The notes under the pieces: model-generated
What the model saw: only the letters and a program-made list of their open reading frames with translations
Database searches by the model: none
What the model was told of the DNA's origin: nothing
DNA from: DATLSM01 sp035534175
GTDB lineage: Bacteria > Actinomycetota > Thermoleophilia > Solirubrobacterales > 70-9
NCBI GenBank assembly: GCA_035534175.1
Contig: DATLSM010000007.1
Span: 13,877-77,876, forward strand
DNA: 64,000 bases
Direction of reading: 5' to 3'
Translations under genes and position numbers: made by a program
Part shown: positions 42,281 to 51,211 of the stretch, piece by piece
Position numbering within the stretch: the stretch's first letter is position 1
How the letters are laid out: each line of letters opens with the position of its first letter

Positions 42281-44275
42281 TCAGGGACATGCCGAGGGGT
42301 CCGGGGGCCGGGTGAGCTTGAAGACCGTGGTGGGGGGTATGCGCAGGATCACGCTGGCCCCGGGGCCTTCGGTCCATCCCACCGTGGGAGGGAACTGCGG
42401 TCTTCCGGGTTCGATGCGGTCGCGGCCGGCCACCACGTATTCGTAGTGGCCGGCGTCCAGCAGCCGGCGCCAGGTGCGGCAGGTAGTTGGAGCGACGAAG
42501 CCCCCGTGGGGTCCTTCGATGCCCACGTACTGGACGTGGTTTGAGAGGTCGCGGCCGTAGAGCGGGTACTCGCGGGTGCTTGTGGTGGCGATCCGAGCGC
42601 CGGAGAGGGCGTTCGCCCACCTGAATGCGGCGTCGAGGCCCTTGGTGCTGAATCCGGGCTCGGCGTAGCGGTGCTCGAGGTAGCGACGCTGCTCCCAGCC
42701 GCCGAAGGCGATCGCGGCGAGGAGCAGGGCGGCGGCGCAGAGGAGCGCCACCCGTCCCGAAACCGGGCGCCCCCAGGCGGGACCCAGGCAAACCAGGCGA
42801 CGGGCCCGAGGGAGCAGCGGCGGCGTCACCGGCAGGATGGCGAGCCCGAGGATCAGAGCCGGTGTCAGGTAGCGCAGCGCGGACTCAAAGCCCCGCGCCA
42901 TGCCCGCCGGCCCCTCGGCGGAGGTCGGCGCGAGCAGCCAGGTCAGTCCGGCGACCAGCCCCACCAGGCCAATCAGCCGCAGCAGCGGGCTGGCGCCGCG
43001 GCCGAGGCAGAGCAGAAGGCCGGCCAGCGCCATTCCCCCGAGTGCCGGCCAACCGATCCACAGACCCTGGTGTAACCCGGGCAAAAACCAATGCGCCCAG
43101 ACCGAGCCGTCGGTCAGGTAGCTGAGGACGCTGTGGCCTTCGCGGCCCCCCAGCGCCTGGGCGGGGGCCGGGAGCGAGATCGGCCCGAGGTGGCGCACCC
43201 AGGGGAGCGGGTTGGCGGCCTTGGCCAGATTCCGCAGGTACCAGTAGCCGCCACCGGCCAGCGCCGGCAGGCCGGCGGCGGCCAGGGCACCTCGCCGGCC
43301 TCCTCGCGGCGCGATTGCGACCAGCCCAGCCACCCAGAACAGCGCGACCGGAACGAAATCAAGCTTGACCCCCGCCGCGAGCCCGGCCGCCAACCCGATC
43401 GCCGCCAGCGCGGCCGCCGAGAACCGCCGCTCGGATTGCCCCTGCCAGAGACTCACCGCCAAAGCGACGGCGGCGAGGAGGAAGAAGATCCCGGCCAGAT
43501 CGTTTCGCGCCTCCCCGGCCTGATCCCCCAGCACGGGAACGCTCAGCCCGACCGCGACGAGGGCCAGCGAGAGTGCCCCAACCCGATAGGCCCTGCCGAT
43601 GCACCAGCCGGCGAACAGGCAGCCGACAAACCAGCCGAAGTTGAGCAGCGGGGAGAGGATGTCGCGGTGAAAGGCCAGCATCCCGATGGAGTGGAAGAGT
43701 TCCGCGCTCGCCGGGTAAAACCAGGCCAAATACTGCGGCGCGAGGTAATGCAGATTGAACGTATTGCCGGTCTGGAAGAACTCGACCGCGAGCGGCCCGT
43801 GATACCAGGTCGAATCGAACCCGGTCATCCCGGTGCTCAACCTCAGCCTCACGCCGGTGGCGAAATGAGCGAGTGCCGCCAGGACGAGGAGCAGGGCAAA
43901 ACCCATCGCCACCGAGCCGCCCTCGCGCCCTCTTGCCGAGGCTCTCCCTCCAGCGGTGAGCGGTGGGCGAAGGGTGCCCTCGCCCGCGGCGCCCCTCCCC
44001 CGGCGAGAGGACCCACCGCACAGCGCCCAGATCCCCAGTCCAATGACCGCCACCCCGAGGAGATAGGGAACCGCCTGGAAATGGCCGAAGCTCCCCAGCA
44101 ACTCCGCGACCCAGATCAGGATCGCCAGCGCGAGGACCGCGGTGGCCAGCCAGGCAGGTGGCCCCTCCAGCTCCGCCAGCAACCGCGACCTTGCCCGCGC
44201 CGCCCCCAGGGTGGCGAAGCCGGCCAGCGCCGCCAGCTCGGCGACGCCCAGCATGTAGCGCCCGGCGCCGAGCAT
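42281..44275 (-). CDS. large polytopic membrane protein, GT-C/glycosyltransferase-39-like
   Basis: The 664-residue protein has about 12 hydrophobic segments and a large C-terminal soluble part. The segment MTGFDSTWYHGPLAVEFFQTGNTFNLHYLAPQYLAWFYPASAELFHSIGM looks like the first external loop of GT-C glycosyltransferases (acidic residue then aromatic-rich), and YLRNLAKAANPLPWVRHLG is also typical. The sugar donor and acceptor are unknown. An in-frame Arg/Gly-rich stretch (about residues 87-121) between two helices holds a strong palindrome. Its ATG follows the murJ TAG at once, so it is coupled to lipid II export genes and may act on a cell-wall polymer. Confidence 0.7.
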   Translation of the reverse strand: MLGAGRYMLGVAELAALAGFATLGAARARSRLLAELEGPPAWLATAVLALAILIWVAELLGSFGHFQAVPYLLGVAVIGLGIWALCGGSSRRGRGAAGEGTLRPPLTAGGRASARGREGGSVAMGFALLLVLAALAHFATGVRLRLSTGMTGFDSTWYHGPLAVEFFQTGNTFNLHYLAPQYLAWFYPASAELFHSIGMLAFHRDILSPLLNFGWFVGCLFAGWCIGRAYRVGALSLALVAVGLSVPVLGDQAGEARNDLAGIFFLLAAVALAVSLWQGQSERRFSAAALAAIGLAAGLAAGVKLDFVPVALFWVAGLVAIAPRGGRRGALAAAGLPALAGGGYWYLRNLAKAANPLPWVRHLGPISLPAPAQALGGREGHSVLSYLTDGSVWAHWFLPGLHQGLWIGWPALGGMALAGLLLCLGRGASPLLRLIGLVGLVAGLTWLLAPTSAEGPAGMARGFESALRYLTPALILGLAILPVTPPLLPRARRLVCLGPAWGRPVSGRVALLCAAALLLAAIAFGGWEQRRYLEHRYAEPGFSTKGLDAAFRWANALSGARIATTSTREYPLYGRDLSNHVQYVGIEGPHGGFVAPTTCRTWRRLLDAGHYEYVVAGRDRIEPGRPQFPPTVGWTEGPGASVILRIPPTTVFKLTRPPDPSACP
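43965..43985. repeat. palindrome within the membrane protein insert
   Basis: GGGCGAAGGG-TG-CCCTCGCCC forms a 9-bp stem with one bulged A and a 2-base centre, inside the in-frame low-complexity stretch at about 43917-44018. Looser complementary arms (CTCTCCCTCC near 43942; cccctcccccgg near 43992) extend the dyad, resembling small REP-like elements. Confidence 0.5.
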
Positions 44276-45949
44276 CTAACCGCGGCGCAGCAGGCGCATG
44301 ATCTGGTCCAGCTCGGCGATCCGGAAGAGCTTGGCGAGGGCCAGGTAGACAGCGGCGCCCAGCCCCAGGCCGACACCGAGGGCGACGATCTGGGCCCCCA
44401 GCCCGATCCCCAGCGCCTGGTGGAGGACGTGCCAGACGCCGTAACCGACGCCCGCCAGGGCGAGCGAAGCGAGCGAGATCCGGGCCGCGGTCGAGGCCAG
44501 CCTGTCCAGCTCCAGCCCGCCGAACTCGTGGCGCAGCACCACCGTCTGGGCAATCACCGCCGCCGTGGTGCCGACCCCGGTGCCGGCGACGATCCCCCCC
44601 ACTCCGAAGGGCTTGTAGAGGGCCAGCGCCGCGAGCGCCGAGACGACGAGGTCAATCACCGCCAGACCGGTTGCCAGCCAGGGCCGCTGGAGGCTGAAGA
44701 AGGTGCGTGTCTGGAGCAGGTAGAGACCGTTCGTCGGCAGCGAGAAGGCGAACCAGAACAGGGCCGTGGCGACCAGGGTGGTCTGCGCCGCGTCGAAGGC
44801 GCCGCGCTGGTAGACGAGGTGGATCATCGGTTCAGAGAGGGCCAGGACGGCGGCTGCGGCGGGCACCAGGACGAAGAGGATTTGGCGCATTCCGTTGGCC
44901 ATCGTCGCCCGCAGGTTGTCCATCTCGCCGAGGTTGGCGAATCGGGCCAGGGTCGGGAAGAGCACCGTCGCGATCGCCACCGAGAAGATCCCCTGCGGTA
45001 ACTGGTAGATGCGGAACGCTTTGTCGATCGCCGCCGGCGCTTCGACGGAGACCAGGCTGCCGAAGAAACTGCTGATCAGCTGGTTGAAGTTGATCAGGCC
45101 CAGGCTGAGGGTCACCGGCAGCATCAACAGCAGCACCCGCCGCACCCCCGGGTTGCGCCACTCGAAGCTCCAGTTGAACTTGAACGGGGTGTGGCGCAGA
45201 TCGAAGACGGGGATCAGCAGTTGGATCAGGGTGCCGACCAGGATCGATATCGCGTAGGCGTAGATGCGGTCGTTGCCGTGGAAGGCCGGGATCAGCAGGA
45301 CGAGTACGACGATGATCGTCAGGTTCCAAAACAGCGGGGCGATGGCGAAGGCGCCGAAGCGGTCATAGCTGTTGAGGATGCCGACGACCACCCCGCTCAG
45401 CCCGAGGAGAACCAGGATCGGGAAGAGGATTCGGGAGAGGGCGATTGTCAGATCGAGGATCTCGCCCTTGAAGCCGGGGGCAAAGATCGGCATCACGATT
45501 GGGGCGATCACCACGAAGAGGGCGGTGATCGCGCCGAGGACCATCGTCACGATCAGCAGCAGGGTGGAGGCAAGCCTGAATGCCTCCCGGTAGTTCTTCT
45601 GCTGGAGCTGCTCGGTGAAGACCGGGACGAAGGCGGGCTGGAGCGCCGCGTCGGCGAAGAGGCTGCGGACCAGATTGGGGACCTGGAAGGCGACCGTGAA
45701 GGCCGACATCGGCCCGCTGATGCCGTAGTAGCCGGCAGCAACCACTTCCCTCGCCAACCCGGCGATGCGCGAGGCGGCGGTGGCGACCGAAAAGAAGGCG
45801 GTCGAGCGGGCGATTCGCCCCGCCTGCTGGCCCGGAGCCGGCTCTCCGGTCAGCTCCTCGCCGGGGTCAAAGGCCTCCGCCGCGCGCACGGCCGCGTCGG
45901 AGTCGACGGTTACCTCATCGCGCGGGGGTGTGTCCTTGGGCGTCTCCAA
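44276..45949 (-). CDS. murJ: lipid II flippase MurJ (MviN family)
   Basis: MurJ flips lipid-linked peptidoglycan precursor outward. The 557-residue protein has about 14 helices and the MviN patterns ASRIAGLAREVVAAGYYG, VPNLVRSLFADAALQPAFVPVF, SLGLINFNQLISSFFGS, RIYQLPQGIFSVAIATVLFPTLAR and LVYQRGAFDAAQT. Residues 1-45 are acidic and cytoplasmic. The start appears to be TTG 45949; no ATG/GTG fits before the conserved part. It is divergent from rpsT. In mycobacteria the MurJ tail carries a pseudokinase; here the protein ends after the membrane part. Confidence 0.93.
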   Translation of the reverse strand: METPKDTPPRDEVTVDSDAAVRAAEAFDPGEELTGEPAPGQQAGRIARSTAFFSVATAASRIAGLAREVVAAGYYGISGPMSAFTVAFQVPNLVRSLFADAALQPAFVPVFTEQLQQKNYREAFRLASTLLLIVTMVLGAITALFVVIAPIVMPIFAPGFKGEILDLTIALSRILFPILVLLGLSGVVVGILNSYDRFGAFAIAPLFWNLTIIVVLVLLIPAFHGNDRIYAYAISILVGTLIQLLIPVFDLRHTPFKFNWSFEWRNPGVRRVLLLMLPVTLSLGLINFNQLISSFFGSLVSVEAPAAIDKAFRIYQLPQGIFSVAIATVLFPTLARFANLGEMDNLRATMANGMRQILFVLVPAAAAVLALSEPMIHLVYQRGAFDAAQTTLVATALFWFAFSLPTNGLYLLQTRTFFSLQRPWLATGLAVIDLVVSALAALALYKPFGVGGIVAGTGVGTTAAVIAQTVVLRHEFGGLELDRLASTAARISLASLALAGVGYGVWHVLHQALGIGLGAQIVALGVGLGLGAAVYLALAKLFRIAELDQIMRLLRRG

Positions 45950-45962
45950 GCTGGTCAGTCGC

Positions 45963-45968
45963 TATAGT
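45963..45968 (+). promoter_or_regulatory. possible -10 (TATAGT) of rpsT
   Basis: TATAGT lies 47 bases before the rpsT ATG in the short divergent gap between murJ and rpsT. On the opposite strand the same bases read ACTATAGC, a weaker candidate for murJ. No -35 is clear. Confidence 0.35.
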
Positions 45969-46015
45969 CGGCGGCCGCCCGGAGCCGGCTCCTCGCTGCC
46001 CCAGGCACCTGACTC

Positions 46016-46273
46016 ATGGCCAACATTGCCTCACAGAAGAAGCGCATCCTACGCAGCGAGCGCGAGCGGGCGGAGAACCGCCTGCTGACCAGCACGGTGA
46101 AGACCCATTTCCGCCGCCTGCAGAGCGCGGTCGAGGGCGGCGAGGCGAGCGCGATCGAGGTCGAGCACCGCTCGCTCGCCTCGAAGATCGACAAGGCTGT
46201 GCAGAAGGGCGCTCTGCACAAGAACACCGGCGCCCGCAAGAAGGCCAAAGCCGCGCGAATCTCCGCCGGCTGA
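46016..46273 (+). CDS. rpsT: 30S ribosomal protein S20
   Basis: The 85-residue basic protein begins MANIASQKKRILRSERERAENRLLTSTVKTHFRRL and ends LHKNTGARKKAKAARISAG, the S20 pattern of three helices. S20 binds 16S rRNA early in 30S assembly. It is a single plus-strand gene in a long minus-strand stretch and ends 4 bases before the holA stop, an rpsT/holA convergent arrangement found in many bacteria. Confidence 0.97.
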   Translation: MANIASQKKRILRSERERAENRLLTSTVKTHFRRLQSAVEGGEASAIEVEHRSLASKIDKAVQKGALHKNTGARKKAKAARISAG

Positions 46274-46277
46274 GGAC

Positions 46278-47258
46278 CTAGACACTCGCTCCCGCGGCGC
46301 GCCGAAGGGCCAGGGTCAGAGCCAGGTCGTCACCGTAGTCGGCGCCTCCGCGGCAGGCAACCTCGAGGTCGGCCAGCACGCCGGTCGCTTCCTGCAGCTG
46401 GGTGAGATCGGCGTCGCGGAGCCGGGCAACCAGCTGCTTTGCCGCGTAGGGGTGCATTTTGAGCGAGGACTCCACCTGCCTCGGGGGAATGCCCTCCTCC
46501 AGTTGGGCCAGCGCCGCGCAGGCGCTTCGCAGACGGGATGCCAGGCCATAGATCAGGCCGGTAACGTTCTCACCCTGGTCGATCAGCCTCTCGCCGATCG
46601 CCACGGCGCGAGCGGGATCGCGCTCCAGGAGCGCGTCGGAGAGGGACCAGACAACGGCCTCGGAGGTGTCGGCGACCATCTCCTCCAGGTCGGCGCCGGT
46701 CACCTCTCCCCCCTCCCCCGCCCAGAGCGCCAATCGCTCCAGCTCCTGCGAGAGCCGGACCGGGTTGGCTCCCATCCGCTCGACCAGGGCGCCGGCGGCG
46801 AGAGGCTGAAGCCGGAAACCGAGGCGCCTGGCTTCGGCGACCAGCGCCGGCGGCATCTCGCGCGCCTTCGGCGCCTCGAATTCGTGAATCTCCCCCCGCT
46901 CGGCCTTGACCGCGCGGGCCAGCTTGGCCGGAGCCTTGGCCCGGGCGATGAGCACCAAGGTCACGTCCGGAGGGAGGGTGGCGACCGCCTTGGCGACCGC
47001 TTCCTGCTGGGGCTCGCGCCAGCGCTCGACCCCGTCGGCCAGCAGGTAGCGGCGCGACTGGGTGAGCGACATCGCCGGGAGCGCCAGCAGCAGCGCCTCG
47101 TGGTCGGGAGCGCCCCGGCCCTCGCTCGGCTCGAACACCTCCAGGGCCGTCAGGCCCCCCTCGCCCTCTGCTCGGGCCCGCAGCCGGGCACGGGTGGCAT
47201 CGATCTTTGCCTGGTCGGTGCCGGCGATCAGGTAGAGCGAGTGCATCTCCTCGGCCAC
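46278..47258 (-). CDS. holA: DNA polymerase III delta subunit
   Basis: Delta opens the beta sliding clamp within the clamp loader. The 326-residue protein has the N-terminal YLIAGTDQAKIDATRARL segment, the clamp-contact-like LALPAMSLTQSRRYLLADGVERW, FEAPKAREMPPALVAEARRLGFRLQPLAAGALVERMGANPVRLSQELERLALWAG, and a C-terminal helical domain (MHPYAAKQLVARLRDADLTQLQEATGVLADLEVACRGG). GTG 47258 is chosen: a TAGACT -10 lies 6 bases upstream, while ATG 47246 has no room for a Shine-Dalgarno. Confidence 0.93.
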   Translation of the reverse strand: MAEEMHSLYLIAGTDQAKIDATRARLRARAEGEGGLTALEVFEPSEGRGAPDHEALLLALPAMSLTQSRRYLLADGVERWREPQQEAVAKAVATLPPDVTLVLIARAKAPAKLARAVKAERGEIHEFEAPKAREMPPALVAEARRLGFRLQPLAAGALVERMGANPVRLSQELERLALWAGEGGEVTGADLEEMVADTSEAVVWSLSDALLERDPARAVAIGERLIDQGENVTGLIYGLASRLRSACAALAQLEEGIPPRQVESSLKMHPYAAKQLVARLRDADLTQLQEATGVLADLEVACRGGADYGDDLALTLALRRAAGASV

Positions 47259-47264
47259 GGCGCG

Positions 47265-47270
47265 AGTCTA
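47265..47270 (-). promoter_or_regulatory. leaderless -10 (TAGACT) of holA
   Basis: TAGACT lies exactly 6 bases before GTG 47258. The same hexamer and spacing precede the ROK kinase. There is no Shine-Dalgarno, consistent with a leaderless mRNA. Confidence 0.45.
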
Positions 47271-47353
47271 GCCCCGGCGCTGGCCGGCTCGGGGGTTGCC
47301 CAGCAGCCTCCCGGGCTTCCTCCGCGCGCGTGGCGCGCACCCCGACGATTTGG

Positions 47354-47752
47354 TCAGGAGCCTTCGTCTTCCTCGTAGCCCGCGACCTCGGCCATCTGGC
47401 CCCCGTAGAGCTCGGCGATCGAGACCGGCGGCGACTGGACCGACACGCAGGCGAGCTCACCGCCGCCATCGTTGGAGATCGAGTGGTCGGTGGCGGGGGG
47501 GACCAGGATCAGGTCGCCCTCCCCCACCGGCTGAGTGTCGCCCGCCACGGACATCGTCCCCCCGCCCCGGACGACGACATAGACCTGCTCTCCCTCCTCG
47601 TGGGAGCGCAGCGTCTGCTCGGCCCCGGCCGGGATCTCCAGCCAGGTCACCGACAGGTTGCGCGAGCCCAGCTCCCCCGCGTCCATGAGAACGTGGGAGC
47701 GGAAGCGGTGCCACTCCTCGACCGGAGCCTCATCAAGACGCCTCACCAGCAT
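47354..47752 (-). CDS. single-domain cupin protein
   Basis: The 132-residue protein has the two cupin motifs: a first one in GAEQTLRSHEEGEQVYVVVRGGGTM (H, E, Q, E ligand set, His-x-Glu-x6) and a second in EGDLILVPPATDHSISNDG (final His). Metal binding is therefore likely, but the enzyme or sensor role is not predictable. The C-terminus is acidic (AEVAGYEEDEGS). It sits between leuS and holA on the same strand, with about 70 and 95 bases on either side, so it may be its own unit. Start ATG 47752. Confidence 0.85.
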   Translation of the reverse strand: MLVRRLDEAPVEEWHRFRSHVLMDAGELGSRNLSVTWLEIPAGAEQTLRSHEEGEQVYVVVRGGGTMSVAGDTQPVGEGDLILVPPATDHSISNDGGGELACVSVQSPPVSIAELYGGQMAEVAGYEEDEGS

Positions 47753-47821
47753 GCGGGCGCTTTCTAGCAGATAGCCCCCCGGACCGCGATAACAAGTCGC
47801 AGGAGCACCGCTTTCAGCGAC

Positions 47822-50305
47822 CTAGCGGAGGACGAAGTTGACCAGCTTGCCGGGGACGACTATCTCCTTGGCGACCGCCCTGCCATCGAGGTAGCGGCCC
47901 ACCTTCTCGCTCCCCCGGGCGAGGCGCAGCAGCTCGTCTCGGGAAGCCTCGGCGCCAGCCTCGATCCGGTCGCGCAGCTTACCGTCGACCTGAACGACAA
48001 CGGTCACCGTGTCGCTCCTCAGCAGCGCCGGGTCGGCGACCGGCCACGGCTCCTCCCAAACCCGCCCTCCGTTCAGTCGCTCCCATACCTCGGCCCCCAG
48101 GTGCGGGGCGAAGGGGAAGATCAGCGAGGCGGCGGTCGCGGTGGCGAAGCGGACCGCGGCGACGCCGCTCGGATCGGCGTAGAGACCGTCCTTCAGCCGG
48201 TAGGCGTCGTTCACCAACTCCATCACCGCCGCAATGGCCGTGTTGAATTGAAAGCCCCGGCCAAAGTCGCGGCTGACCTTGTCGATCGCCCAATGGGCCT
48301 TGGCCAGCAGGGCGCGCGCGTCGCCGGCGGCGGCGTCGAGGCGACCCGCCTCCCTCGGCTCAACCTCTCCGCACAGCCGCCAGAGGCGGGCGAGAAAGCG
48401 GTTGACCCCCTCCACCCCCTCGTCGGACCAGTCGCCCCCACGCTCGGGCGGGCCCATGAAGCAGATGTAGGCGCGCGCGGTGTCGGCACCGAAGCGCTCG
48501 ACGTAGTCGCCGGGACTGACCGTGTTGCCCCGCGACTTCGACATCTTCGCCCCGTCGCGGGTGATCATCCCCTGGGCGAAGAGGTTGGCGAAGGGCTCCT
48601 GCACGCCGATCTCCCCCAGGTCGGCGAGCGCCTTGGTCAGGAAGCGCGCGTACATCAGGTGCAGGATCGCGTGCTCGACCCCGCCGATGTACTGGTCGAC
48701 GGGCAACCAGTGATCGGCCGCGGCGCGGGCCCAGGCAGCCTCCCCGTCGCGGGAGTCGAGGTAGCGGATGAAGTACCAGGAGGAGTCGACGAAGGTGTCC
48801 ATCGTGTCGGTCTCCCGGCGGGCCGGGCCGGCGCAGCGCGGACAGCTGGTGGCGACCCAGTCCTCGGCGGCGGCCAGGGGGCTGCGGCCCCGCGGCGCGT
48901 AGTCCTCCACTTCGGGCAGCTCGACCGGGAGCCGGTCCTCGGGCACGGGGACCACGCCGCAACGCTCGCAGTAGACGATCGGGATCGGCGCCCCCCAGTA
49001 GCGCTGCCGTGAGACCAGCCAGTCGCGCAGGCGGTAGTTGACGGCGGGGCGCCCCCGGCGCTCCGCGGCAAGCCACTCGACGATCTCGGAGTGGGCCTCG
49101 CGGTTGCCCCTGCCATCGAAGCGCCCGGAAGCGACCATCGGCCCGTCGCCGGGATACGGAAGACCCTGATCATCGCGCGCCTGGGCCGGATCGACACCAT
49201 CGATCACCCGGCGGATCCCCAGGCCGAAGGTCCTGGCGAACTCGTAGTCGCGGACGTCGTGGGCCGGGACCGCCATGATCGCCCCCGTCCCGTACTCCAT
49301 CAGCACGTAGTCGGCCACGAACATCGGGATCTCCTCGCCGTTGACCGGGTTGGTGACGCTGCGACCCAGCGCCACCCCGGTCTTCTCGCCCTCCTCGGCG
49401 CCACGCTCCTCAGCCGACTGGCGAGCGACCAGATCGACGTACTCGCGCACCCGGCTCTCGGCCGGGGTGCCGGCGACCAGGCGCTCCAGATCGGGGTGCT
49501 CGGGGGCGAGGACGAAGAAGGTGGCGCCAAAGAGGGTGTCGGGGCGAGTGGTGAACACGGGGAAGTCGCGCTCCAGCTCCTCGCAGCGGAAGACGACCTC
49601 GGCGCCCTCTGAGCGGCCGATCCAGTTGCGCTGCATGGTGATCACGTGCTCGGGCCAGGACTCGAGCAGATCGAAGTCGGCGAGCAGGCGCTCGGCGTAT
49701 TCGGTGATGCGGAAGAACCACTGCTCGAGCTTGCGCTGGACCACCGGCGTGCCGCAGCGCTCGCAGCGGCCGTCGATGACCTGCTCGTTGGCCAGCACCG
49801 TGGCGTCCTTGGGGCACCATTGCACCGGCGCCTCGGCGCGATAGGCAAGACCCCGCTCGAACAGGCGCAGGAAAATCCACTGGGTCCAGCGGTAGTACTC
49901 CGGGGTGTGGGTGGCCAGCTCGCGCGACCAGTCGATCGAGATGCCCCACTCTTTGAACTGGCGGCGAAAGGCATCGATCGAGCGCTCGGTGGCCTGGCGT
50001 GGCGGCTCCCCGGTCTTGATCGCATTGTTCTCGGCCGGCAGGCCGAAGGAGTCATATCCCATCGGGTGGATCACCTGGAAGCCGTGGCGGCGGCGGAAGT
50101 GGGCGATCGCATCGCCCACCGCGTACACCTTGAGGTGCCCCACGTGGGGTTCACCGGAGGGGTAGGGAAGCATCTCCAGCACGTAGGACTTGGGCTTTGA
50201 ATCGTCGAAGCCGGGGTTGCCCGGGTTGGCGACCTCCCAGGAGCGCTCGGCGGCCCAGAGCTGCTGCCACTTCGCCTCGATGGTCTTCGGGTCATAGCCG
50301 CTCAC
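47822..50305 (-). CDS. leuS: leucyl-tRNA synthetase
   Basis: LeuS charges tRNA-Leu. The 827-residue protein has the HIGH-type motif PYPSGEPHVGHLKVYAVGD, the CP1 editing domain (FTTRPDTLFGATFFVLAPEHP...YGTGAIMAVPAHDVRDYEF, with the Asp of the editing pocket), a zinc-like CPRCAGPA, KMSKS as AKMSKSRGN, and the tRNA-binding helices at the end. All expected parts are present. GTG 50305. No T-box leader is visible in the 43 bases between this gene and the next one upstream. Confidence 0.98.
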   Translation of the reverse strand: MSGYDPKTIEAKWQQLWAAERSWEVANPGNPGFDDSKPKSYVLEMLPYPSGEPHVGHLKVYAVGDAIAHFRRRHGFQVIHPMGYDSFGLPAENNAIKTGEPPRQATERSIDAFRRQFKEWGISIDWSRELATHTPEYYRWTQWIFLRLFERGLAYRAEAPVQWCPKDATVLANEQVIDGRCERCGTPVVQRKLEQWFFRITEYAERLLADFDLLESWPEHVITMQRNWIGRSEGAEVVFRCEELERDFPVFTTRPDTLFGATFFVLAPEHPDLERLVAGTPAESRVREYVDLVARQSAEERGAEEGEKTGVALGRSVTNPVNGEEIPMFVADYVLMEYGTGAIMAVPAHDVRDYEFARTFGLGIRRVIDGVDPAQARDDQGLPYPGDGPMVASGRFDGRGNREAHSEIVEWLAAERRGRPAVNYRLRDWLVSRQRYWGAPIPIVYCERCGVVPVPEDRLPVELPEVEDYAPRGRSPLAAAEDWVATSCPRCAGPARRETDTMDTFVDSSWYFIRYLDSRDGEAAWARAAADHWLPVDQYIGGVEHAILHLMYARFLTKALADLGEIGVQEPFANLFAQGMITRDGAKMSKSRGNTVSPGDYVERFGADTARAYICFMGPPERGGDWSDEGVEGVNRFLARLWRLCGEVEPREAGRLDAAAGDARALLAKAHWAIDKVSRDFGRGFQFNTAIAAVMELVNDAYRLKDGLYADPSGVAAVRFATATAASLIFPFAPHLGAEVWERLNGGRVWEEPWPVADPALLRSDTVTVVVQVDGKLRDRIEAGAEASRDELLRLARGSEKVGRYLDGRAVAKEIVVPGKLVNFVLR

Positions 50306-50348
50306 AGGGCGGCGATCTTACGTGTGGCGGGGAAGGGATCCAGCGCGG

Positions 50349-51053
50349 CTAGGCAAGGGGGGAGATGGCGCGAAGGATGTGTGGCCAGAGGTAGACCTCG
50401 ATCGTGGCCGCTACCACCAAGGTGGGGATGGCGATCAGCACGGTTACCAGAGTTGCGGCCAGGAGCTGATTCCACTCGCCACGGCGGCTGGCGATAAGCC
50501 AGGCCGCCAGCGGGAGGAAGAGAGCCGTCAGCTCAGGGATCGCGTGCGGAAGCACGCTGAGGATCAGCTCAAGGCGCGTGAGGTGGAGCTGGTAGGCGAG
50601 GGTCGAGCCCTGGAAGCCGAGGTAGAAGGCCTGGTTGACCATCGAGAGGAGGGTGACGGCGCAGACGAAGAGGATCGCCAGCTCGCCCGCCTTGAGGTGG
50701 ATCCAGCGCGAGAAGCCGGTGCGCCGCGCCGCGGCGAGCGGCATCGATGCGCCGGCGATGAAACCGGCGACGCAGGCGGTGGCATGGAAGGCGAGGACCA
50801 GCGAATTGTGCTCCAGAATGGGAAGTAGGTCGCCGGGGTTGGAGGGTTCGGTCAGCCCGGGTAGGTGGATCGGGGTCAGATCCGGGGTCAGCGTCCCGGC
50901 CACGAACCAGACGGCGCCCAGCAGCGTCAGCGCGATCCCGACGCTCAGTCCAAGCCAGCCGCGAAGGACGACCCAGGGTCGCTCGCTCCAGGTCTCAAGC
51001 GTAACTCTGGTGTCCTGCACCCCATGCGAGAACACGTGCTGATTGGCGCTCAC
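50349..51053 (-). CDS. SpoIIM/stage II sporulation-like membrane protein
   Basis: The 234-residue protein has about five hydrophobic helices and the family pattern LVLAFHATACVAGFIAGA... and LPHAIPELTALFLPLAAWL (the SpoIIM/DUF95 signature is L-P-H-G-x-x-E-x-P-A-x-x-x-x). Members occur in many non-sporulating bacteria, where their role is unclear, so no sporulation function is inferred. The first 25 residues are polar (cytoplasmic). Start GTG 51053. It lies upstream of leuS, with 43 bases between. Confidence 0.65.
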   Translation of the reverse strand: MSANQHVFSHGVQDTRVTLETWSERPWVVLRGWLGLSVGIALTLLGAVWFVAGTLTPDLTPIHLPGLTEPSNPGDLLPILEHNSLVLAFHATACVAGFIAGASMPLAAARRTGFSRWIHLKAGELAILFVCAVTLLSMVNQAFYLGFQGSTLAYQLHLTRLELILSVLPHAIPELTALFLPLAAWLIASRRGEWNQLLAATLVTVLIAIPTLVVAATIEVYLWPHILRAISPLA

Positions 51054-51211
51054 CGATCACTCATCGACAGCCGAGGACCAGGGTTTGAGCAGTGGACCAT
51101 AGTGGACACCACTCCAACCCTCCGGGACCCCTGGAGGCATTGCTCGACGGCGCGTCCTGTGATGCCGGACCCGTCCAGAGGCAACCGAGGACGGTCGAAT
51201 TCGCGCTCCTG
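51054..51211. other. intergenic stretch without a recognised gene
   Basis: I see no gene, RNA or clear hairpin between the SpoIIM-like start and the small frame ending at 51212. Short frames in it are not supported by a start site or composition. Confidence 0.3.

Noticed and set aside
43091..45001. A 636-codon plus-strand frame across murJ and the membrane protein
   Set aside because: Composition (Gln/Gly/Arg/Glu) is that of an antisense shadow of hydrophobic membrane helices. Both minus-strand genes are clearly real.
50306..50348. T-box leader for leuS
   Set aside because: Only 43 bases separate it from the upstream gene, too short for a T-box, and no conserved core is present.
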